The notes under the pieces are model-generated. The model saw only the letters and a program-made list of their open reading frames with translations, searched no databases and was not told where the DNA came from. From Rhizobiales bacterium 65-79 (GTDB lineage: Bacteria; Pseudomonadota; Alphaproteobacteria; Rhizobiales; Rhizobiaceae), in NCBI GenBank assembly GCA_001896885.1, contig MKRJ01000018.1, positions 1-64,000 on the forward strand: a stretch of 64,000 bases of DNA, written 5' to 3'. This document shows, piece after piece, positions 18,353-26,590 of this stretch (positions are counted from its first letter, which is position 1; each line of letters begins with the position of its first letter). A program made the translations under genes and the position numbers.

Positions 18353-18963
18353 GCGTCAGCCCCCCGGCGGCCGCCGACGATGCGCAGCCTCGGCGCTGCG
18401 CTGTCGGGTTCCTGTTCGATGACGGCAATCGTCTGCTCCAGCCATTCGATCCACTTGTCGACCTGAAGCTTTCCCCATTCATGCGCCAGGGTGAAACGGC
18501 GCTGCACCGCTTCTGGATCGCCGCCGAGCGGAAGTTCGAGATCGTGCAGCGTGCGCGAGCGGCCGCGATAGGTCCTCACCTGGTCGAGCCGCGCCTCCAA
18601 CTCCTGGTTGAGCAGCTTCAGCGTCGCCTCCTTGCCTAGGAACGCCGAATAATGGAATCGCAGCGAGAACTCCGGATCGGTGAAGCGGCTCGGCGGGACA
18701 TAGGGACTGCCCAGCCAGTCGAGAAAGATGGCCGCGCCGTCCTCGGTCAGGCTGTAAGTCTTGAAATCGGGCAGGCCCTGCCGGTGCGTGACCTCGAACT
18801 CCACCCAGCCTTCCTTCACCATGCGCCCCATGGTCCGGTAGATCTGGCTGAGCTGCGTGTGGGAGCGGAGGAAGCGCCCGAACGTGTCGAGGAACTTCTT
18901 CAGGTCGTATCCGGTCTGGGGCTTGAGCGCCAAAAGGCCGAGCAGGAGGTATTCCAGATTCAT
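18349..18963 (-). CDS. PadR-family transcriptional regulator
   Basis: A 204-residue PadR regulator: an N-terminal winged helix (MNLEYLLLGLLALKPQTGYDLKKF at the start, then SHTQLSQIYRTMGRM as recognition part) and a long helical C-terminal dimerisation region (about 100-190), the longer subfamily resembling PadR/AphA. The ATG at 18963 has GGAGGA 9-10 bp before it; an extension to 19014 adds no family sequence. It is the promoter-proximal gene of the module B operon and probably represses it and itself until a substrate-derived ligand appears. Confidence 0.9.
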   Translation of the reverse strand: MNLEYLLLGLLALKPQTGYDLKKFLDTFGRFLRSHTQLSQIYRTMGRMVKEGWVEFEVTHRQGLPDFKTYSLTEDGAAIFLDWLGSPYVPPSRFTDPEFSLRFHYSAFLGKEATLKLLNQELEARLDQVRTYRGRSRTLHDLELPLGGDPEAVQRRFTLAHEWGKLQVDKWIEWLEQTIAVIEQEPDSAAPRLRIVGGRRGADA

Positions 18964-18964
18964 T

Positions 18965-19050
18965 CTACGATATCCTCCGCTAGCAGATGTATCGTAGGAG
19001 TACGTATGACACAAGTCATATAGTGTATTGTATCATATGTGATGACTGTT
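18965..19050. promoter_or_regulatory. Candidate PadR operator region
   Basis: Two inverted repeats lie directly upstream of padR. CTACGATA (18965-18972) pairs perfectly with TATCGTAG (18990-18997), flanking the padR ribosome binding site, and TATGAC (19005-19010) pairs with GTCATA (19015-19020) around ACAA. Further out, TATAGTGTATTGTATCATATG is A/T rich and partly symmetrical. The positions suit an autoregulated promoter; binding is inferred. Confidence 0.45.
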
Positions 19051-19081
19051 CCGGGTATTGCGGCATCAAAGGACAGAGCGA

Positions 19082-19530
19082 ATGCAGCTGCTGCCTACCG
19101 CAACGGGCAGGTCCGCCCATGTTCGAGATGCCGAGGCTATCGCGGAGGCGGCGTCACGGCCAACGATGCGGTTCGTGGAACTGAAGAGCCAGGATCAGTT
19201 CGACCTGCAGTCGCTACATCGGGCGCGGTCCCGGCTGGTGAATGCGCTCAAGACGCTGATCAATCTGTTGCGAGCGGTTTTGCTCGAGCGTGGCCACGTC
19301 ATCGTCAAGAGGTCGCAACAGCTCGACCGGGCTCTAGACGAGATGCTCGCCGGCGACGATCTGGATATCAGCGGCAGGATGAGCACGTTGGTCATCGAGA
19401 TGCGCGATGAATGGCGGGACCTCGACCAAAGAATCGGCGCGCTGAACGCCGAGTTCAAGGAGCATCTCCAGACGCATGAGGCAGCCCGGCGCCTGATCGC
19501 CCACCTGCGATGGTCGTTTCCGACTGACTC
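19082..19530 (+). pseudogene. IS110-family transposase fragment
   Basis: The plus-strand reading from about 19127 gives DAEAIAEAASRPTMRFVELK and then LHRARSRLVNALKTLINLLRA, followed by a helical stretch to about 19515 ending AARRLIAHLRW. These are the conserved central blocks of IS110-family DEDD transposases (the DAEAI-EAA-RPTMRFV motif is diagnostic). The N-terminal catalytic part and the C-terminal transposase_20 domain are missing, so it is a dead internal fragment. It lies between the divergently oriented PadR operon and the 3' end of the cyclase gene, marking an old insertion or rearrangement. Confidence 0.8.
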
Positions 19531-19663
19531 GCAATGCAAGAAGGATCGTCTGGCCGCGTTCGACGATGGGAGTCATGGTCTCCATATCGTATCTGGTGCT
19601 GGTCGCTCCGCAGAATGGCTGGAGTGCGGAGTCGATATCGAATGGCGATAAACCCTGCGGAAC

Positions 19664-20440
19664 CTAATCCTCCATTATGGCGACGGCGCGCGTCCAGCCG
19701 GCGGACGCCTTTTCGATCTTCACGGGGAAACAGCTTATCATGAAGCCGTCGGCGGGCAGCTTTTCCAGGTTGTGCAGCTTCTCGATATGGCTGTAGCCGA
19801 TGTGCCGGCCGGCCTTGTGACCTTCCCAGATGATCGAGGCGTCGTGCGTCTCGGCATATTTCCTCGCGGTGTGCACGAACGGCGCGTCCCAGCTCCAGCC
19901 ATCCGTACCGGTGACGCGCACGCCCTTTTCGAGCAGGTACATGGTCGCCTCGTAGCCCATGCCGCAGCCGCTCGCGACATAGTCCTGCCGGCCGAATTTG
20001 GCGCCGGCGGAGGTGTTCACCACGACGATCTCCAGCGGCTTCAATTCGTGGCCGATGCGCTTCAGTTCCGCCTCGACATCGGAGGCGGTGGTCACATAGC
20101 CGTCCTCGAAATGGCGGAAGTCGAGCTTCACGCCTGGCTGGAAGCACCATTCAAGCGGCACCTCGTCGATGCGCATGGCCGGTTTGCCCCGATCCTGCGT
20201 CGGATGGTAGTGCCAGGGCGCGTCGAGATGCGTGCCGTTATGCGTGGAGAGATTGACGCGCTCGACCGCCCAGCCCTGCCCGTCGGGAAGATCCTCGGCC
20301 TTCAGCCCCGGAAAGAACTTCAGCATCGCCTCAAGGCTCTGCTGATGATCGAAATAGGTGACGGAAAGATCCTGCCCCGGCGGATCGGCCGGAATGCCGT
20401 TGGCGATCGGAATGGACAGGTCGATGATGGTGCGGGGCAT
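19664..20440 (-). CDS. Cyclase family protein (kynurenine formamidase-like hydrolase)
   Basis: A 258-residue metal-dependent hydrolase. The family signature HxGTHxDxPxH is present: H67-N-G-T-H71-L-D73-A-P-W-H77. Later SGCGMGYEATMYLLEKGVRVTGTDGWSWD matches the second conserved region of these proteins. Members hydrolyse N-formylkynurenine, isatin or related cyclic amides. It is 36 bp downstream of the fumarylacetoacetase-family gene on the same strand, suggesting two consecutive ring-opening or cleavage steps in module C. Confidence 0.9.
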   Translation of the reverse strand: MPRTIIDLSIPIANGIPADPPGQDLSVTYFDHQQSLEAMLKFFPGLKAEDLPDGQGWAVERVNLSTHNGTHLDAPWHYHPTQDRGKPAMRIDEVPLEWCFQPGVKLDFRHFEDGYVTTASDVEAELKRIGHELKPLEIVVVNTSAGAKFGRQDYVASGCGMGYEATMYLLEKGVRVTGTDGWSWDAPFVHTARKYAETHDASIIWEGHKAGRHIGYSHIEKLHNLEKLPADGFMISCFPVKIEKASAGWTRAVAIMED

Positions 20441-20476
20441 GGTTTCCTCCTGCGTGATTTTCTTCTTGCGACGCGG

Positions 20477-21457
20477 TCAGTGCTGGCGCACCACTTTGTT
20501 GCGGAGAACGCCGATCTTCTCCACTTCGAGCTCGATCGTGTCGCCGTCGGACAGGAAACGCCCGTGCTCCAGCCCGCAGCCGCCGCCAACCGTACCCGAC
20601 CCCATGAACTCGCCGGCGAACACCGTCTCGTCCTGCGACATATGCGCGAGAATCTCCTCGAAAGAGAAGAGCATGCCCTTGGACACATTGCTCGACCAGG
20701 TCTCACCGTTCACCCGCGCTTCCATCCCGAGGTTGTACGGATCGCCGATCTCGTCCGGCGTCACGATCCACGGCCCGATCACGTTGCCGCCGTCGAAGCT
20801 CTTGCCCTTGGCCGGGCCGAGATGGCCGGGCATCTCCCTGCCCTGCTGGTCGCGGGCGGAGAAGTCATTGAAGATCGTGTAACCGAGGATGTGGTCGCCG
20901 GCATTCGCCGCCTTGATGTTGGCCGACGTATTCATGGTGACGATGCCGAATTCGAGCTCATAGTCCATGACCTTCGAATAGCGCGGCCAGACGATCGTCG
21001 CCCCGGGCCCGCGCACGATCATCCGGTTGGTGATGTAGTAGATCGGCATCTGGCGATAGACGACGGCGAGCGGCGCCACCGGCTCGGCCTCGATCGCCGC
21101 CACCGCGGCGGCATCTTTCGCGAGGAGCTTGCGCATGCCGCGGCCCGATCTGCGGATATGCTCCTCGAAGCTCATCCCGTCGCGCATCTGGCGCGGCTCC
21201 GGCAGCGGCGCAAGCAGCTTCACGTCGGCGAGCGCGTGTGACAGGTCCTCCTCCCCGCCGCGCCTGGCGAAGAGGTCCACCGCCGCGTCGAGGCCCTTCC
21301 TTCCTGCTTCCGCAAGCGCGATCATGGAAACGAACGCCGGATTGGCGCCGCCGGCGCGCCCGGCCGCTGCAGCCAGATCGAACAGCCGGTTGCCGGCGCC
21401 ATGGACGAGGGCGATGCGCTGCTCCTTCCGCGCATTCTCGAAAGTGGCGAGCTTCAT
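20477..21457 (-). CDS. Fumarylacetoacetate hydrolase family protein
   Basis: A 326-residue FAH-family protein (acylpyruvases, fumarylacetoacetases, decarboxylases). The C-terminal catalytic domain shows the metal-site elements DYELEFGIV and NDFSARDQQGRE, and EFMGSGTVGGGCGLE near the end. The N-terminal 60 residues form the small accessory domain. The ATG at 21457 has GGAGG 5-6 bp before it; a reading to 21547 would cover the divergent promoter region. It begins 89 bp from the divergent binding-protein gene. Likely role: hydrolysis or decarboxylation of a 2,4-diketo acid or related intermediate. Confidence 0.88.
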   Translation of the reverse strand: MKLATFENARKEQRIALVHGAGNRLFDLAAAAGRAGGANPAFVSMIALAEAGRKGLDAAVDLFARRGGEEDLSHALADVKLLAPLPEPRQMRDGMSFEEHIRRSGRGMRKLLAKDAAAVAAIEAEPVAPLAVVYRQMPIYYITNRMIVRGPGATIVWPRYSKVMDYELEFGIVTMNTSANIKAANAGDHILGYTIFNDFSARDQQGREMPGHLGPAKGKSFDGGNVIGPWIVTPDEIGDPYNLGMEARVNGETWSSNVSKGMLFSFEEILAHMSQDETVFAGEFMGSGTVGGGCGLEHGRFLSDGDTIELEVEKIGVLRNKVVRQH

Positions 21458-21546
21458 GAGACCTCCTCTTGCAGATGTATATATTTTATGGTTTTGTCGA
21501 TAAACTAAAAGCGCGGCCGTGGGAAGCCGCCCAACGGAGGAAACCA
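21458..21546. promoter_or_regulatory. Divergent promoter region with candidate GntR operator
   Basis: This 89-bp gap drives the minus-strand FAH/cyclase genes and the plus-strand ABC/GntR genes. It is markedly A/T rich for this genome, and bases 21485-21504 form TTTAT-N10-ATAAA, an inverted repeat of plausible size for a GntR/FadR-type dimer. GGAGG for the FAH gene is at its left edge, and GGAGG for the binding protein at its right edge. The GntR product encoded downstream is the natural candidate binder. Confidence 0.45.
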
Positions 21547-22494
21547 ATGAACATCCTGAAATCGGCCATAGTGACGGCCGCCGCGCTTGCTTTCACGGCG
21601 CTCGTCCCCTTTGCCGCAGCCGGCGCAGCCGACAAGATCATCATCGGCTGCACCGCCACGACAGACTGCGCGAGCGCGGCGGTCGCGGAGAAGGAAGGCA
21701 TATTCGAGAAGAACGGCCTCGACGCCCATATGCTCCTGATCGGCCTCAACTCGAACATCCCAGCCGCGCTTCTTTCCAATTCGATCCAGATCGGCGGGCC
21801 GACCCCTTCGGTGTTCCTGCAGGCGGTCGATGGTGGCCTCGACCTCGTCGCGGTCGCCGGTGCATCGGTGAGCGACAAGTCGACCGCCGATACCGCGGCT
21901 GTCGTCGCGAGGCCGGATTCCGGCATCAAGACGGCCAAGGATTTCGTGGGCAAGAAAGTCGGCGCGCCCGGCATCGGCGCCTTCCTGCAGGTGCTCTTCG
22001 CGCAATGGCTCATCCAGAACGGCGTCGATCCGAAACAGGTCAACTTCGTCGAGGTCACCTTCCCGACCATGAACGACGTGCTGAAATCCGGCGCGGTCGA
22101 CGCGGTGGTGACCGCAGGCCCGGTGATGGCCAACATGATCAACTCGAAGACCGGTGTCGTCGTCTCGCACTATCTGGAGGAACTGCCGGACGGCAAGCCG
22201 CAGGTGATGCTGGCCGCGACCCGCTCCTGGGCGGATGCGCATCCCGCCCAGCTTGCCGCCTTCCGCAAATCGCTCGACGAAGCGGCGAAGATCGTCAATT
22301 CCGACCCCGACAAGGCGCGCGAGGCTCTTTCGGGCTTTACCAAGATCCCGATGAAGGTGCTCAATACGATCAAGGTGTCGGTTTCCGACCCGAAGATCAC
22401 CAAGGAGCAGCTCGACTGGTGGGTCGACGTCATGAACAAGCAGGACATGCTGCAGAAGAAGACGCCGGACACGGCGGCCCTGATCGCCAAGTGA
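21547..22494 (+). CDS. Periplasmic binding protein of a NitT/TauT-type ABC importer
   Basis: A 315-residue SsuA/ThiY/NMT1-like binding protein. A Sec signal (MNILKSAIVTAAALAFTALV, cleavage near AAAGAADK) is followed by IIIGCTATTDCASAAVAEKEGIFEKNGL, the usual first lobe of this family. GGAGGAAACC just before the ATG at 21547 fixes the start. Its stop overlaps the GTG start of the GntR gene by 4 bp. The family binds sulfonates, nitrate, thiamine precursors, and aromatic carboxylates; with neighbouring ring-opening enzymes an aromatic or heterocyclic acid is plausible. Confidence 0.9.
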   Translation: MNILKSAIVTAAALAFTALVPFAAAGAADKIIIGCTATTDCASAAVAEKEGIFEKNGLDAHMLLIGLNSNIPAALLSNSIQIGGPTPSVFLQAVDGGLDLVAVAGASVSDKSTADTAAVVARPDSGIKTAKDFVGKKVGAPGIGAFLQVLFAQWLIQNGVDPKQVNFVEVTFPTMNDVLKSGAVDAVVTAGPVMANMINSKTGVVVSHYLEELPDGKPQVMLAATRSWADAHPAQLAAFRKSLDEAAKIVNSDPDKAREALSGFTKIPMKVLNTIKVSVSDPKITKEQLDWWVDVMNKQDMLQKKTPDTAALIAK

Positions 22495-23213
22495 CGCCGG
22501 GTCAAGCGACGCCGGCGACGGAAAGCGCACGCGCGATCCGGCGCGAGGCCGAAACCGAAACCGGCGCGGATACGTTGAGCGCGCGCGCCGCCGGCCTGAT
22601 CGAGCGCGACATCCTTTCTGGCCTGTGGGGGCCGGAAGCGCGTCTCGGAATCCATGCGCTTTCCGCCCATTACGGCATCGGCGCGACGCCGCTGCGGGAG
22701 GGAATGTCGCGCCTCGTCTCGCGCGGGCTGGTGACGGCGGTCGGCCAGCGTGGCTTCCGCGTGGCGAGCGTGTCGCGCGCGGACCTCGAGGACATCACCC
22801 GGGTGCGCACGCTGATCGAAGCGGAGGCGCTTCGCCGCTCGATCGAGAACGGCGACGACGAATGGGAGGCGGCCATCGTCGCCTGCCTGCATCGGCTCAG
22901 GCAGAAGCTGCTGCGCGACCCGGAGACCATGCGCGAGGGCGCGCCGGAATTCGACACGCTGCACAAGGCCTTCCACCGTTCGCTCATAGTCGCCTGCGGC
23001 TCGGAACGGCTGCTCGCGCTTCACGACGACCTCTACCTCCAGGCCTATCGCTACCGGCGCGTCATGATGAGCCGTTTCGAGGACCCGCAATGGTTCACCA
23101 GGGTGCATCAGGAGCTTGCCGACCTGGTCCTCTCGCGGGACGCGGACGCCGCGGTGAAGCTGCTCTCGGGGCATCTCGCCTCTACGCTGGAGGTAGTTTA
23201 TGGAAAGGGCTGA
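22491..23213 (+). CDS. GntR-family (FadR/FCD subfamily) transcriptional regulator
   Basis: A 240-residue regulator. A winged helix lies at about residues 30-100 (LGIHALSAHYGIGATPLREGMSRL is the recognition region, then GLVTAVGQRGFRV as the wing), followed by an all-helical FCD ligand domain. The GTG start at 22491 overlaps the stop of the binding-protein gene (GTGA), and its 3' end overlaps the ATPase gene by 14 bp, so the regulator is embedded within the transporter operon. It probably represses the divergent promoter at 21458-21546. Confidence 0.88.
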   Translation: MTPGQATPATESARAIRREAETETGADTLSARAAGLIERDILSGLWGPEARLGIHALSAHYGIGATPLREGMSRLVSRGLVTAVGQRGFRVASVSRADLEDITRVRTLIEAEALRRSIENGDDEWEAAIVACLHRLRQKLLRDPETMREGAPEFDTLHKAFHRSLIVACGSERLLALHDDLYLQAYRYRRVMMSRFEDPQWFTRVHQELADLVLSRDADAAVKLLSGHLASTLEVVYGKG

Positions 23214-24012
23214 TCTCCACGGTCTCGCGGAGGCGGGAGCCTGTGCGGTGGGAGCCGCGGCGATCGAATTCCACAACGTCGACCTCTCCTATAGCGGCAA
23301 GCCGATCCTCGCTGGCCTGTCGCTCGCCGTCGGCAAGGGCGAAATCGTCTGCGTCATCGGACCTTCCGGCTGCGGCAAGACGACGGCGCTGAGGGTGGCG
23401 GGCGGCCTCATCAAGCCGGATTCCGGCAGCGTGAAGGTCGGTGGCAAGCCGGTCACCGGCCCGCGCCGCGACGTCGCCATCGTCTTTCAGGACTACGGCA
23501 AGGCGCTCTTGCCCTGGCGCACCGCCGCCGGCAACGTGTCGCTGGCGCTCGAGGCGGCCGGCACGCCCGCGCGCCAGCGCAAGGAACGCATCCACGCGCT
23601 GCTCGAAAAGGTCGGACTGCACGGCCATGCCGACAAATATCCGACTGAGATGTCGGGCGGCATGCAGCAGCGGCTGCAGATCGCCCGCTGCCTCGCCCAG
23701 GAGCCGTCGGTGCTCCTCATGGACGAACCCTTCGGCGCGCTCGATGCCATGACGCGCCAGACGCTTCAGGACGAGATGCTCTCGATCGCCGCCGAAACCG
23801 GCGCGACCGTCTTCTTCGTCACCCACGATCTCGAGGAGGCGATCTATCTTGGCGACCGCGTGATCGGGCTCCTGCCCAATCCCGGGCGCATCGGCACCAT
23901 CGCCAAGGTGACCCTGCCCCGCCCGCGCAACCAGCTCGAAACCCGCGAGATGGCGGAGTTCCTGAGGCTGAGGCGCGCACTTTTCGACTTCATCGGGAAG
24001 GCGGAAGGATGA
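23200..24012 (+). CDS. ABC transporter ATP-binding protein, NitT/TauT type
   Basis: A 270-residue ATPase. Walker A is GPSGCGKTT, the signature is MSGGMQQRLQ, Walker B VLLMDEPFGALDAMTRQ, and the switch is VTHDLEEAIYLGDR. There is no long C-terminal regulatory domain, as expected for SsuB/TauB/NrtD relatives. The start overlaps the end of the GntR gene by 14 bp and its end overlaps the first permease by 4 bp. Confidence 0.92.
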   Translation: MERADLHGLAEAGACAVGAAAIEFHNVDLSYSGKPILAGLSLAVGKGEIVCVIGPSGCGKTTALRVAGGLIKPDSGSVKVGGKPVTGPRRDVAIVFQDYGKALLPWRTAAGNVSLALEAAGTPARQRKERIHALLEKVGLHGHADKYPTEMSGGMQQRLQIARCLAQEPSVLLMDEPFGALDAMTRQTLQDEMLSIAAETGATVFFVTHDLEEAIYLGDRVIGLLPNPGRIGTIAKVTLPRPRNQLETREMAEFLRLRRALFDFIGKAEG

Positions 24013-24770
24013 ACCGCGCGGCAAAGGCGCTTGCTGTCCCGGCCTTGCTGCTGGTCGCGGCCGAAATCGCCACCCGCCTCTCGGGCACGACCAGCCTCGC
24101 GGTCGCGCCACCGAGTTCCGTGGCCGTCGCGCTGCTGGCGGCGCTCGGCGACGGAACCATGCTCGCGGCGACGCGCGACACGCTGGCCTGCGCTTTCGGC
24201 GGCCTTTTCGTGGGCGGTGCGATCGGGCTGGTTCTCGGCCTTCTCTTCGGGCTCGTCCGGCCGCTCGACCGGCTGATGGAACTGACCGTCGAGGCGATCC
24301 GCCCGATCCCTTCCGTGGCGCTCATCCCGATCGGCATGCTCTCGCTCGGCTTCGGCTACAGCTTCGAGATAGCGATCGTCGCCTTCGCCTGCGTCTGGAC
24401 CATGCTCATCATGACGCGCGCGGCGATCGGCGGCATCGAGCCGCGCCTGCTGGAGGTTTCGCGAGCGCTGCGCCTCTCCACGCTGCAGCGCATTTTCAAG
24501 ATCGTCATTCCGGCGGCGCTTCCGCGCATCATCGTCGCCTTCCGGCTGGCGGCCGGCTTCGCGCTGGTGGTGGCGGTCACCGTCGAGATCGCCGCCAACC
24601 CGCAGGGGATGGGCTACGGCATCCTGATCGCGCAGCAATCGCTCAGTCCGCAACTGATGCTCGCCTATCTCCTCTGGATCGGCCTCGTCGGCTACGGGCT
24701 GAACGTGCTTCTTTCGCTGGCGCAGCAGAGACTGCTCGGCCGCGCGGCGATGGGGGAGGTCCGGCAATGA
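24009..24770 (+). CDS. ABC transporter permease, NitT/TauT type (first)
   Basis: A 253-residue SsuC/TauC-like permease with about six membrane segments. The docking loop is LLEVSRALRLSTLQRIFKIVIPAALPRI, typical of this class. Overlaps by 4 bp on both sides (ATGA) show a single translationally coupled operon. Two different permeases in this operon suggest a heterodimeric channel, whereas many NitT/TauT systems use a homodimer. Confidence 0.92.
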   Translation: MNRAAKALAVPALLLVAAEIATRLSGTTSLAVAPPSSVAVALLAALGDGTMLAATRDTLACAFGGLFVGGAIGLVLGLLFGLVRPLDRLMELTVEAIRPIPSVALIPIGMLSLGFGYSFEIAIVAFACVWTMLIMTRAAIGGIEPRLLEVSRALRLSTLQRIFKIVIPAALPRIIVAFRLAAGFALVVAVTVEIAANPQGMGYGILIAQQSLSPQLMLAYLLWIGLVGYGLNVLLSLAQQRLLGRAAMGEVRQ

Positions 24771-25534
24771 ACGGCCGCCGCGTCCTCTGGCTCGCCGGCA
24801 GCTTCCTTGTCGCGGCGGGCTTCGTCTGGATCTGGCAATGGATCGCCGATCACCGGTTGATCTCCCCGGTCTTCCTGCCGGGACCCGACCGCGCCTGGGC
24901 GGCGCTGGTCAAGGGCATGACCGACGGCGACCTGACCGAGAAACTCTTCGCCACCATCAGGCGCATGATCTACGGCTGGCTGCTCGCCTCGCTCGTCGGC
25001 ATCGCGCTCGGCGCGGCCATCGGCACGTCGAAGGCGCTGCGCGAATATCTGGCGCCGATGTTCGAGTTCCTGCGGCCGCTTCCCGCCTCGGCAATCATCC
25101 CGGTCGCGATCGCCCTTCTCGGCCTCTCCGATCCGATGGCGCTCGCCGTCATCGCCTTCGGCTCGCTGTGGCCGGTGCTGCTCGCCACCATCCACGGGTT
25201 CTCCGCCGTCGAGCCCAGGCTTTACGAGGTAGGCCGGGCGCTCCGCCTGTCGCGACCCGCCGTCATCTTCAAGATCGCCCTGCCCTCCGCCAGCCCCGAC
25301 ATCCTCGCCGGCATGCGGCTCGGGCTGACGGTGGCGCTCATCCTTTCCGTCGTCTGCGAGATGCTTGCCGGCCGCGACGGGCTCGGCAACTGGATCCTGC
25401 TTTCCGCGCGCTCCTTCCGCGCACCGGACCTTTATGCCGGCGTCATCCTGCTCGGCGTGCTGGGCTATGTCAGTTCCATGGCGATCGCCGCCGTCGAGCA
25501 CAGGCTGCTCATCTGGCGCGGCCGGGCGCGATGA
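24767..25534 (+). CDS. ABC transporter permease, NitT/TauT type (second)
   Basis: A 255-residue permease similar in length and topology to the preceding one. Its docking loop is LYEVGRALRLSRPAVIFKIALP. It is the last transporter gene. About 105 bp follow before the beta-keto acid cleavage enzyme gene, long enough for a separate promoter. The pair of permeases probably arose by an old duplication, judged from the parallel loop sequences. Confidence 0.92.
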   Translation: MNGRRVLWLAGSFLVAAGFVWIWQWIADHRLISPVFLPGPDRAWAALVKGMTDGDLTEKLFATIRRMIYGWLLASLVGIALGAAIGTSKALREYLAPMFEFLRPLPASAIIPVAIALLGLSDPMALAVIAFGSLWPVLLATIHGFSAVEPRLYEVGRALRLSRPAVIFKIALPSASPDILAGMRLGLTVALILSVVCEMLAGRDGLGNWILLSARSFRAPDLYAGVILLGVLGYVSSMAIAAVEHRLLIWRGRAR

Positions 25535-25639
25535 TCCTTCCGCATGCACCGCGCGAGATGCCCCGGGATCGGTACCTCGCACCACACCGCATGGTGAATA
25601 TCGGGGCGAACCTTCGCGATCTTTGAGGAGACAAGCCAT

Positions 25640-26578
25640 ATGGCACGCAAAATGGACAAGATCATCATCACCTGCGCCGTGACCGGCGGCGTGCACACGC
25701 CGACCATGTCGGATGCATTGCCGATCACTCCGGACGAAATCGCCAGACAGTCGATCGAGGCTGCCGAGGCCGGCGCATCGATCATCCATCTGCATGCACG
25801 CGACCCCGAAACAGGCAGGCCGACGCCGGATCCTGAAGTATTCATGCAGTTTCTGCCGCGCATCAAGCAGTCGACAGATGCGGTGGTAAACATCACAACC
25901 GGCGGCGGACTGGGCATGACGATCGAGGAGCGCCTTGCGGCGGCGTTGCGCGCATCGCCGGAGATGTGCTCCCTCAACATGGGCTCGATGAATTTCGCGC
26001 TGCATCCGATGGCCAAGAAATTCAACGAGTGGAAGCATGATTGGGAAAAGCCGTTCCTCGAATCCAGCGACGACTTCATTTTCCGCAATACATTCCGCGA
26101 TATCGCCAGGGTTCTCCGAGAGCTCGGTGACGGGCACGGCACACGGTTCGAGCATGAATGCTACGACATAGGCCACCTCTACAACCTTGCCTACTTTATA
26201 GATGCCGGGCTGGTGAAGCCGCCCTTCCTAGTGCAGTCGATCTTCGGAATTCTCGGCGGCATAGGCGCGGAGATGGAAAATGTCATGTTCATGAAGCAGA
26301 CGGCGGACCGTCTGTTCGGTGCCGATTATGTCTGGTCCGTGCTTGCCGCGGGCCGCTACCAGATGCCCTTCGTGACGCAGGCGGCCATGCTGGGCGGCAA
26401 TGTGCGCGTCGGACTGGAAGATTCGCTCCACATCGCCAAGGGCAAACTTGCGGGTTCCAATGCCGAACAGGTCCGCAAGGTCCGACGCATCCTCGAGGAA
26501 CTGGGCCATGAGATTGCATCCCCGGCCGAAGCGCGTGCCGCTCTCGCGCTCAAGGGCGGCGACATGGTGAAATTCTAG
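25640..26578 (+). CDS. Beta-keto acid cleavage enzyme (BKACE, DUF849)
   Basis: A 312-residue TIM-barrel enzyme of the BKACE family, which cleaves a beta-keto acid with acetyl-CoA to acetoacetate plus a new CoA ester (the founding reaction is 3-keto-5-aminohexanoate cleavage in lysine fermentation). Family motifs are CAVTGGVHTPTMSDALPITP (12-31), the zinc-site H50-L-H52-A-R-D, and HECYDIGHLYNLAYF. GAGGAGA lies shortly before the ATG at 25640. The specificity pocket differs widely in this family, so the true substrate is unknown. Confidence 0.9.
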   Translation: MARKMDKIIITCAVTGGVHTPTMSDALPITPDEIARQSIEAAEAGASIIHLHARDPETGRPTPDPEVFMQFLPRIKQSTDAVVNITTGGGLGMTIEERLAAALRASPEMCSLNMGSMNFALHPMAKKFNEWKHDWEKPFLESSDDFIFRNTFRDIARVLRELGDGHGTRFEHECYDIGHLYNLAYFIDAGLVKPPFLVQSIFGILGGIGAEMENVMFMKQTADRLFGADYVWSVLAAGRYQMPFVTQAAMLGGNVRVGLEDSLHIAKGKLAGSNAEQVRKVRRILEELGHEIASPAEARAALALKGGDMVKF

Positions 26579-26590
26579 AAGCCGAACGCA

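Noticed and set aside
16343-18466. Long plus-strand open frame (about 700 codons) opposite the sulfatase, padR and binding-protein genes
   Set aside because: It is antisense to genes with clear motifs and start sites; long antisense frames are common at this GC content, and the product shows no domain.
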